From the NCBI GenBank assembly GCA_013433145.1, contig CM024179.1, forward strand, positions 992,001-1,056,000: DNA of 64,000 bases. The letters run 5' to 3'. Below the pieces are notes generated by a model. That model made no database searches and had not been told where the DNA came from. It saw nothing but the letters and a program-made list of their open reading frames with translations. Source of the stretch: Ascaris suum (Eukaryota > Nematoda > Chromadorea > Rhabditida > Ascarididae). Position numbers and translations under genes: made by a program. Numbering within the stretch: the first letter of the stretch is position 1; each line of letters opens with the position of its first letter. Shown here one piece after another: positions 39,701 to 51,234 of this stretch.

Positions 39701-42700
39701 TGCACATATAGTATCAAATCCTTCAAAATGTTTCTTTACTTATTTAAATTTGAGCTGTTTCATCTAGAAATTCCCTCCACAAGTAATGTATAAGTAAAGT
39801 AATGCTGTATTGGATCTTACCTAAAGGTTCATCGGATGTAATATGTGAATGATGAAAATGTACGAGTAAATGTGATGAGAAATCCACCGAATATCCAATA
39901 CTAAGTAAGAGAATAATCGTCGATATAATATCAAGTCTTGTACCACAAATCGATAACAGTGCAATCACACCGATATTAATGCTTAATGTTGCCCATGCCA
40001 TTAGGATACAATTTCGTATCGATGGAATCAATATGATCGTTGATAAGATGGATGCAAATCCTGAATTTTAATAAATGCAACATTTATTGAAAATATTTAA
40101 TTACAACTGCAATGCAATGCCGAAATATGCTTTGAGCAAAAAAAAAAAAATTGTAATAAAGCATGAAATGCTGTTGCCAAGTTCCCGACTCTCTCAAGTT
40201 CGAGAAGTTCGAGCGATTTTTATTGTCTGATTAAATCGTTTAAATGAAAAAAAAAATTCTCCCATAATTAAGAAAATACTAGAATGCTTTAAATTAATAG
40301 TATTAACCGGCAAGGAAAGTATTGAAGAGTACAATCGACGGAAGACGTTCGTCCTGTTCAGCCAAATCGAATGCCAACATGCATCGGTATCATTTGCATT
40401 GAGAATCGAATTGAAACATTTTCTACGAGTGCTCGTAATGAATGCATGGCCTCAAGTCTACAATCATTCAGCGTGTTACCTTAATCTATATGTTTGCCTT
40501 AAATAATAGTACTCCATCGGTTAGATGGAACGGTAACCATAACTAATACCTTTGCTTTAATCAATAATCCTCATGAGCTAAATGCAACAATATTATTCAG
40601 GAGCGCGAAGAAGAGGAAAGGTAAGGATATATACCTTATTGTGGATGGAACAATTTGCTATAACTAGGTGCATCCGATCTCGATCCTTCTAAAATGGTTA
40701 CCTAATCACGATTTAAAACTCTAATATATGGCACTATTTATAGATGAATATTTAAACAAAACTATGTCAACCACTAATTATGACAATCTTTTACTGTATA
40801 ATTACTCTGAGTGAAGCATATTCAAGAAAATACTATCGCTATTTATCTGATCCTACTTTCCTTTTTTTGTTTAATATTGTCAGTCTTATTAATTAAGTCC
40901 ATTAAATTATGCATCTATAATCATCTAAAGTACTATATGCCCTAAGGGCATTTATGGCTAATTGAGTCAGCAAAAAGCGAATAAGATGCTACAATATCTA
41001 GAGGTCCGATTATACTAGCTGAAAAAAATCCGCATTTTTTTATAAAATTTGAAATGTTAAAAAAAAAAAAACAAAAAAAAAAAAGAAAATTCGGATGAAT
41101 TAAAGAAAAACCTTGTATGTCGATTAATATTTCGCAGAGGAATAAAAAATCTGCTTGCATTGATATACGTTGATCCATTGCTCGAATTGATCAATGACAT
41201 ATCGCTCGTATAATGCCTTCATTTAAACAAATAAATAGACATGTTTATTGCAACAAAAAATTTAAAAAATTGATGCAACAAAAGCCATTCACGCTCTAAT
41301 TGTTCAGTCATAATAAGTTCTCCCCCCCCCCCCCCCCCCCCACTTCCCCTCCGTACCCCCCCCCATTCTTTCCCCTCCCCATTCCCAAGAAATCACGCTG
41401 ATTTTCGAAAATTGCAAATTTTCGAAGCTCCAATTCCACTCCCCCTCCCCCCTCCCAATTCATCCAATATAAGATATATGGAGAAATATCAAAGAAATAT
41501 AAAGTAGTGGCTAGACACGTAACTGATACCTATATGCAGGATGACGTAGAAAGACGTCGGTAAGATATGTATAGAAGAAACGTTTCTCATCACTACGTAA
41601 TAATCTTCTTGCTTCGTTGCTATTTATAGATTCTTTGCTGAAAAAAAAAATCAGAAAACTCCAAAATTCTAACTATAATTGAGCGTGATTTCTAGATATA
41701 TATAACCGATAGCAATAATCTACATCATATCTATAACCGATTACCTTCACAATAAAAACAGTATAACTCATTGTATATATTTCAAATGGTGGAATATAAT
41801 GTTGAATTTCAAATCAATATACTTTTGTGCATCTATAATATTAAGCATTTTTGGAAATTAGCTAGAATGTTTGAACTTTTTTTTTTTTGAAATACAATCC
41901 AACAATATCTTTGTAACCTTTTTTTTCTGAAGAAAGAGAAAAATTCTAAAGTTTACTTTCTTTACTTTGAAATGCTTTTTCTTTTTTTTTTCTTCAATGA
42001 ATGCAATTGAGGTAAATGTCGGCGAAATGAATGGATTAATTGAGAAAGAATGAGAAGTAAGGTTATGTGTTATGACTAAAGAGAAAAGCATAGATTCGAG
42101 ATATATGGCTCATATGTTCGCGTTCATCGACTTACACTTAGAAAAGACGCTATATATGCAAATATTTGCAAAGAAAAAAAGATTCAATAATTGCACATAT
42201 TAAATAATTTCAAAAATTTTCTGAAGGGGAGAACTTATATTATGAAAATATTTTCGAAAATTTTCGATTATTCGTTTGAAAAAATTTCCTTCTTTTAATG
42301 GACTGAATAGAATTGAATATCAAATGAAGTTGCCAATGGAATAATAATATTCTCTTTCGCTTCTCAAATATCTCAGCAAACATTAATTGAGATTTTATTT
42401 TAAAAAAAAAGACTTTTGATTTAAAATGTTTTTTGATTTTTCTTCCATCTCTAAAAGAATAAACGCTAAATATGTTGGATTATCGTCGTCACAACAACTT
42501 ACTTCCTCATAGAAAAACAAAACGGAAATGTTCAAAATTAATTTCGTGACCTATAAAAATCTCGCCCATAGGTGGGATCGAACCTGGGATCTCTCGATTA
42601 CCGAGCGACTGCTCTACCATTTTAGCCTCAGTCAGAATTGTCTCACTGCACTCAATAACATCAACCATATGTTCGTTTTATTTTAAACCGTACAATTTTC

Positions 42701-45700
42701 ACACTGGTTCTGAAAAGTTAAATGATTCGCTAATAAATTACCATAAGAAATCAGAAGTTATGTAATACGTTACCGTAAGAAATTATGGAAATCATTAAGC
42801 CAAAACGATGCTTTCAAGCTATATTCGCTATTTTCGATTGCGTTAACTGCACGTAAAATATTATGACGTATTGTCGGAGAGGAATATTCAAGATTGCCAT
42901 CGATAAGTACCTCCATTGGTACAGTATACTCCGAGAAATGCTTCTCATATACTCGAAGGTATGCGTATGTTCTATAAGCGTATTGGTTATTGGCTAGGTA
43001 AATAATTCAACGAATAAATTTATTCTTAGAGCATTTAATTGAGAGTATTTACAAATTCCGGTATTTTTTAAACCATGAATATAATTGGTTTCTGGTAATT
43101 TTCAAACCTAACATACCATTATTATGCAAATGATTTCTGCTAACGCATATCAAGTAGGCTCTTTCACAGTGTGAACCATGATAGTAGTAGTCGGATACTA
43201 ATGTTTGTTTATTCATCTCGTTGAAAATATGATTATATGCTTATCAAAAGGTTATTTTAATTCTGCACTCATTTTTTTTTATTTTCCAACCTAATACAGC
43301 GCACTAATTAATTCCAGTATGTAAACTAACAATTGGTAATAATAAACAGAGGAAGTAAAATAGTTTCTTGCTTATATCACTGAAAACTTGAAAAATTCTA
43401 GGTGGAAAATTTCCATCAATTCTTGAACTTGATCATTATTTTCGAAAAAGAGCTCGATATCACCGGAAATGACGTCATTACTATTTATGCATCTAAATTT
43501 TAATATGTTGAAACGATAAAAATAATCGGTTATCTAAATATGATTATTTATTCAATTTCGATAGTTTTCTACTGCGTATCGCTACCATATTAATTGTAAA
43601 GTATGAAATATTAAAAATAAATGAAAAATAACCTACTCGGAATCTTCCGGTAAGAAGTGAGGATAATTGCAAGCCAAGTTCTATGTTATTATTTAGTATC
43701 ATTATCGAAGCCGATAAATAAACTATATAGCTAAGCAATATCAACGTGATGAACGGTCCACTTGTGAAAACTGACCATAGTGAATATTGAGATACGAAAC
43801 TACTTCTATTGCTTTCCGAAACTTTCATACCTGCAAAGTCGGAAGGAACGTCGGTAAATTTCTATGAAATGTTGAGGGAGAGAAGAAGGTGGAGTATCTA
43901 TGGAAAGAAGTAAGAAGAGATGAAAAAGAGAAATAAAATTAACAACAGAGTTTGTAGACAATTCAAATGTGTGAACACTATTAAAACAATCTGCTTAAGG
44001 TACACATCGGCTTAAATATAAAACACAATTTTGAACTTCAGGTTCATTCCCTCAAGCAATTTCCCCTCGAAATTTTAGGTTTCATCGAACCTCATCAATT
44101 CCGACTCCATCAGATCACTATAAAGAATATTATGACATGATTAAGGGGATAAAAAAAAAGAATAAATATGCTCCCATAGATAAAACATTATTATAAAACG
44201 GAAGATAAAAAAGTATAACAAGTTTTTCTTGAAAAAAATAGTGCAAATTTTTCATTAAAAAATTTACTTCTTGAGGATCGTCTACATCGAAGAGGTATAC
44301 ATATAAATGAGGATTGTGAGGTGAATTGTTTTGCACCATCAAGTGTAATACATGCACCGAAGAGTGTCGCTTGGAAGACGAACACAACGATAAGCGATAC
44401 GACACAATAAATGCAGAAAATACGCATTATTGGAAATATCGATATTGTACCAACACTAAAGACAAGCACATTATCAATACTTGTCAATAGAATTGAGCAT
44501 ACGCTTTGCCTGGAATATGTATCATTTTAGTAAATTATAAGCGTTGATTAGAAATCTATAAATTTCTCGAAATACTTCAATTTTAAAAAATATATCTTCA
44601 AATTTATATAAGTTTCAAATATTTTCAAATTTCAAAGCCTTTAAAAATTCGAAAATTTCAAACAAAATATCAAAAAATCAATGCATAAGAGATTTTAGTT
44701 TCATAATGATCTAACGTCACTTGTCCATTGGATAAATGTACTGTGAAAGTTCTATGTTTTTATTTCAAGTTTATTCTCGGATAAGTTTTCTACGCCAGAA
44801 ACGATTTTAAATTTTATTTCAGTTAAATCATTTCTGATTTCAAGTTCCAATATTCTTATCATAATCATCTTATCAGCTTAACAATTGTGCATTATCACCA
44901 CTTTAATCAGAAGATTTGAAATGCATCATCCATATTGATCAATAAAAATAATTATTAACTAATATCTTTAAAAAAAAATTTTAAAAAATAAACAAATAAA
45001 ATAATAAAATATTGAAGCATACTCATAGGTTTTTTGAATAAGAATGACGAGTGGCACGGATTTGTTTTGCGCAACTATTCGATTCCATGTCGCAATCATT
45101 AGAAACATATCATCGATACCGATTGCTAAAATTCTTTCCTATTGCAATGCTCACGTCTTTAGCCTCATCTCAATTATTGTGCACAGCATGTAGCCTCGAA
45201 TACTTCCCACCCACAGATCTGTTGAAGGCCTTCAAAGTTTCAGAAGCATCAGTAAGTGTCGCGAAAGCGAAGAAAGCATCGACGATGAATCGGTCGACTT
45301 CCGGCGTCAAGCAGGTGCCGCTAGATCAGTATATTCATCTCAACCGATGAATCGCCCCGTTTCCGGTAACGACAAAGTGCAGCGAAAAGAAGATCTTTGT
45401 TTCCGATCGTGATTGTAAAAATAATCTTTGTTTCCGATCGTGATTGTAAATGAATGAACATATCTATGACCTTTCGAGGGCTATATAAGCAGCCCTCGAA
45501 ACGGCTATGGCATTCATTCACTCGCTCTGTCTATCTATCTCTCTCTCTCTGTGTCTTCACCATCATTATCGTCATCACCATCCCAACGCTATAGTGCGTT
45601 CATCTTCGTTGTACCAATATTTTCTCTTTATAGTAAGACAATAGCCCATCATTCGATGTATTCCTTTCTACCTGAGTTTTCATGAGAGACAAACTACCTC

Positions 45701-48700
45701 TTATGAGTTCGCCATGTTTTTATTTATGGAACCGGCGTTTATTAAACGTGACCATCACCGCTGAGAAAACTTCCATAATAGCTCAGATGTTTAGCATACG
45801 TCAAAAAACAAAGGTGAAAACGTGTTCAATCTCTTCTCACTCTCACTCACCCTCATTCTCATCCTTATTCCCACTCTCACTCTCACCCCCTCACTCTCAC
45901 TCTCACTATCAAGCCGCACACTCTCAATCGCACTCTCATTCTCACTCTCACTTTCATTCTCACTCTCACTCACTCTCTCTCACTCTCGTTCTCACTCTCA
46001 CTCTCATTCTCATCCCCACTCACCCCGCCATCACTCTCACTTTCACTCTCACTCTCACTCTCATCCTCGTTCTCACCCTCACCCTCACTCCTGCTCTCAT
46101 TCTCACCTTTTCTCATCCTCACTTTCACCCTCACCCTCACTCTCACTCTCAATCCCACCCTCACTCACCCCCACTCTCATCACTCTCACAATCACCCTCA
46201 CTCTGACCCTCACCCTCACTCTCACTCCGCTCTCACTCTCATTCCCACTCCCATTCTCGCCCTCACTCTCACTCTCATTCTGCTCTCACTGTCATTCTCA
46301 CTCTCACTCTCATCCTCACTGTCACTGTCACCTTCACTCTCGTTCTCACCCTCACCCTCACTCTCAATCTCACCACCAGCCTCACTCACTCTCACTCTCA
46401 CTCTCGTTGTCACTCTCAACCTCGTTCACACTCTCACCCTCACTCCCGCTGTCATTCTCACCCCCTCTCATCCTCATTCTCACCCCCGCCCTCACTCTCA
46501 CTCTCACTCTCACCCTTATTCACTCTCACACACACTCTCTCTTTCAAAGACATTTTATTCCTTGCAAAATGCACGGAAGCAGGCAAGTTCAACATCTCAG
46601 GAAGCTTGAAATGATATTCATGTGGAAAAAAGTGGAGCCGGAAATGATTAGCCATTTCAATTTATCAATTTTATGCAATTTGGAGGGGTGAATTAATTTA
46701 AAGCGTTATTTAATTTATTTGTGTCTTTTCGTAAGCAAATATTAGATTAGATAGTTAGAAGAGAGAGAAATTGAAAAAAAAAAACAGAGCCAATAGAGGA
46801 TGATTTTTAATGATGACCTCTAAACATATAACTTACTTCTCTTTTATTAGTAAACATTACTTTCCAACAAATAAAGAAAATATTATTTTAATATCGTTAA
46901 ATATTTAATATTTCGTTTAAAATTAAAACAAAAAAAAACGCACTTACAAAGGACAAGAAACGGTGTTATAAGTGCAATTTGGATTAAACGAACGCCGCAT
47001 ACATAGAGCAATCCAAAAGAAGTGATCACTGCACATCCTTTAATATACCTTAATTGATTACCTCAAAAAGAATCTCTTCGTGAAAAAAAAAATTCTCCTC
47101 AAACGTTGTAATAAATGTGCGCACTCGATCTGTGGGAAATTTTTTTTTGGGAAATAGGGAAATAAGGAAATCCTTTGGGAAAATAGGGAAATATCATTCG
47201 TTATAGCTATTGGGGAAATTTTATGAAATAGTTTTTAAAAAAATTCCCATTATTTTATTAATTTTCTCAATAGGGAAACAAGTAAGTGCAATATATAATT
47301 TGAGTAAGGCAATTCATCTCGCATATTTTCTGTAAATATGACCGTTTTTTTTTTCAAGTAGGAGAGCGTTTCACGATAGCGATTGTATATATTCTACAGA
47401 GATCAATGTGGATCTATGACCTATGACCTTAAGTCTATGGCTAATCTCTTTCTTATTTTCTCTATCTCTTTCTCTTACTTTACCCATTTTCTCTTTCTTT
47501 TCCCTTCTATCTTTCTCTTTTTCTTACTTCTCCTTCAGCTGTCTCTCTCCTTCTTTCTTTGCCTCATTCTTTTTTTCATTGCCTTTCTTTTTCACTTTCT
47601 TATTTTGCTTTTTCTTTCTGTTTTTCCCTCCCCATTGACTACAATTGCTTTGCAGTATTTTTTCCTGACTTATATTTTAAATTGTAAATAATTCCCTCCT
47701 CCCCCCCCCCCCCCAAACAAAAACATGCAGAGACTACTTACTATAATTAATGATATCAAGATCGTTTAGCTTTCCTTGGAATTCATTCGAAAAAAATTAT
47801 ACATTTTTTCTACATTTGTAACGAATATTATGAAGATTTTTAGATCTATTTATTCGCCTATTCGAATGCATTACTTATTACATTAAAATAGATGTAACTT
47901 ATGAGTTAAATACCTAGGCTACCATCAGACTCTCATAGTGGAAACTAATTCCCCTTTTCCTTGATATCGCCGTTTCATGACCTGACATCGTCGTTTCATG
48001 ACGTGATTTCAGATGAGTCTAGTACCACTCCAATTTTGGATTAACAGTACATTACTAACAATCTAGCACTAAATAGTCCATTGGCATACTAGAGGTTGCT
48101 CTATTCATCTCCAAAACTCAATAGAAAATTCAAGTTCTTCATAACATCGATAAAGGAATTTGTGGAAGTCATTTCGGGCAATGGTTATCGAAAATGAAAC
48201 GACAAAGACAAACCGGCAGAAATAACTCCACAAAGTGCAAGTATTGACTTGCTTAATGCGCGATCACGTCTCATCGTACTTATCGTACAGAACAACATCA
48301 ACGCAATCACCAATACAGGTAGTAATCTATAAGAAAAAAGATTCATAATAAATTCAGTTACTAATATAAAAGCACATATAAATAAAACTGAAACGAAAAT
48401 AAAAATTTTCAGGTGAGTATTTAAAAGTCTCAGGTGAATATAATCTTAGAATTACAATTGTTTACTTGATGACTATTTACTTGATGTTTACTCAATTACG
48501 GAAGTACAAATTGCCCATTAAAATGCCTATTGATATTTTTTAAAATCATTTTTAATAAATTTAAAAGCTGTGCCGTTGCAATTTAGAGATTTTATCGTTT
48601 TTTTTTTCTTCAACAATAAAACAAAACCTAATAATTATCCACCATAGAATTATAGAATTTTGTGCCTTTTATAGTTCCCTAATCAGCAATGACCATATAG

Positions 48701-49331
48701 CCATATACTATTCCTTTCATCGATGGTTTAGTCCGTTCCATTCATCAGTTTCAAATATTTAGCCGCAGCTATCGACGTTAATGACTAATAAAAAAAACAA
48801 AAAAAAAAAACAAAAAAAAAATTAATCCTTTTATTTAATATTTCAGTAGATTATCAATTAATAAAAATATTAAATTATTACAATCGATACAAATAATGCT
48901 TATATTAATGCTGCCAACATCTATTGTATCAGTCATTTTGTATGAAAATCTCAACCGAAGAAAGTTTAGTGAAATATTGATATAAAATAATTGAATAATA
49001 TATTCGTTATTAAGAAAATAAATTGCCTCATTGTGAAGGATATTATTATGCATCTCAGAGAAGAAAATTCTCCCTCGTCAATTAGATTTGAAAGAGGATA
49101 CTAACGAATAAATAAGCTAAATGTGTTATAATATGCAAATTGAAATTTATAAATTTTAATGGAGCATTTCAAAATTGAATTTCGAAATAAAAAAAAAATT
49201 CGGATTCATTTCTTGAAAATTTTTAAAACTCGCCTTATAATAAATGAAAAATTCAAATTAAAACAACAAAAATATAGAAAAATTTCATATAATTTGTTAA
49301 TTTGTTATTCATCGCATCATCATTATATATA

Positions 49332-49428
<97 letters not shown>

Positions 49429-51158
49429 CTAAACATTTATTTCCTTTGTTTGCAATATTTCTTAGAATTTCCCTATATTGGAAATATTTTTTTACTAAAA
49501 AATTTTGAGATAGAGCCAAATAAAATTCAAATTTTTTGAAATTCCAAAACAAATGAATATTCATCCATCCGAAATGTTTTAAGCAAAAAAAAGCGCTCTA
49601 ATATTTCTTAATAGGTGCCTATACAATAGTCATTTGCATTTTCGCTCTCAGTAAACAGGTAAAATTAATTATTATAAGATAGTAAGGTAAGAAGTCAACA
49701 AGTCAGGTCAGGGCTTACTTATAGCTGACCACGCAAGAGTAACCAGTAGAAAACGATGAAGAAATAAATAAATAAATAAATAAAGGTAAGAAGAATAAAA
49801 TGAGTAAAATACAGGTAACCTTCGTGTTCTTAATGCGATTAACTTCATATCGTGTTCATGTTGTCCATGACTCCATGTGGTAATGCCAACAAATTCAGGT
49901 GGTGATAATGCAAGTATACGCTTAATCCAAAGTTGTTCAAATAGGATTTCATCTTCGCGATCTAATATTGGTGGTAAATTGAAAGGCATCTTCACAAATC
50001 GAGACGATTTCAATAGTTGCGTCGATCGTTCAATATGAACTCCACCAAATAGTGCACCCACATATAATGATCGTGAAACACTGAAAAAGTTTAAATATTT
50101 TTCAATATTAATATGGAGCAAATTTATTTCGCTCAAACAAAACAAATCTCTTCAATATTGCAATATTAATAAATATTGCAACAATATTGCAATAATAAAA
50201 TTTCATTTATGCATTGCAAAATTTCAACCGACGTTCGAAAAGCGTTTTTTATTCACTACAAAGAAATGGATGTCTGCAGCAATAAAAATGAATTCTTTTG
50301 CAAAACAAAAAAAAAAATCTCATTTTGCAAATATTTGAAATTTCTTCAAACAAACTGTTTGAGTAACTTATTTCTAAAACTAAAAAAAAACGACTAAAAA
50401 TATTTATAATCAATTGAGTATGTGGGCAATTAAATTTGCATAATAATGCTCAAATAAATCCAATATATAACATTAACGATAACAAGTATAAATAAACAGT
50501 AATAAATAAATAAATTCTATAAGGGCAAATTTACTTACTATTAATGATAAATGGAAAGACTTATTACTGTTTTCAAGTATTCTGGAGTTAAAATTTTTGT
50601 AAGAAAATCTTACTAGAATTTAATGATCGTAAATTATCATATTGGAAAATAAACTCTAAAATAATCAATAAACAAAGTAAAGAGATGAGAATGCAAATTG
50701 ATTTCGTTAATAATTATTCAAAAAAAAAACGAAAAAAAAAATCAAAAGAATATCAAAGAAACTACTTCAATATTGACTGTGATCTACATCGAAGTTGGAT
50801 GGAAATATCCGATAAATTGGATCGAAATTGATTAGAATTTGATCAACTGGATCGAAATTGGATTTGATTAGAATTTGATAAATTGGATCGAAATTGATTA
50901 GAATTTGATAAATTGGATCGAAATTGATTAGAATTTTGATTGCGAGGGATACAACTTACTTGAATATTGAAATATTCCAATACGGAAATGTCAATGGTGA
51001 TAACTGTCCTAAAAGACTATTCGCCAGAATAAATGCGTCCGGTAAGCAATGTAGACTTTTATATATTTGTTGATCGCATTGCGTCGCATAGCTTAACGTC
51101 TCTCCTTTATGCATTATCTAAATTAAATTAGAAATAAAGTTGCATAAAAATGAACAAA

Positions 51159-51234
<76 letters not shown>

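Noticed and set aside
40308..40385. A short intron inside PTR exon 13 (GTTGGC...GAACAG, or GTAGAA...GAACAG) to repair the frame
   Set aside because: Either choice deletes part or all of the conserved FDLAEQ motif, and the shorter one would be only about 25 nt, below any normal intron size.
41858..42091. 77-codon minus-strand ORF in PTR intron 10
   Set aside because: Lys/Phe-rich translation of A/T tracts; PTR exon phases leave no place for it.
45051..45350. 99-codon plus-strand ORF
   Set aside because: Its first part is antisense to PTR exon 7 (GIDDMF motif on the minus strand). Only the part beyond 45160 needs a separate explanation.
45682..46691. Ser/His/Leu-rich ORFs of 174 and 289 codons, with Ser/Glu/Arg ORFs opposite
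   Set aside because: Direct consequence of the CTCACT hexamer repeat, which lacks stops in several frames on both strands.
49159..49564. Tyr-Ile repeat ORFs on both strands (also at 15569-16019, 55227-55421 and 60820-61263)
   Set aside because: Translations of (AT)n microsatellites.
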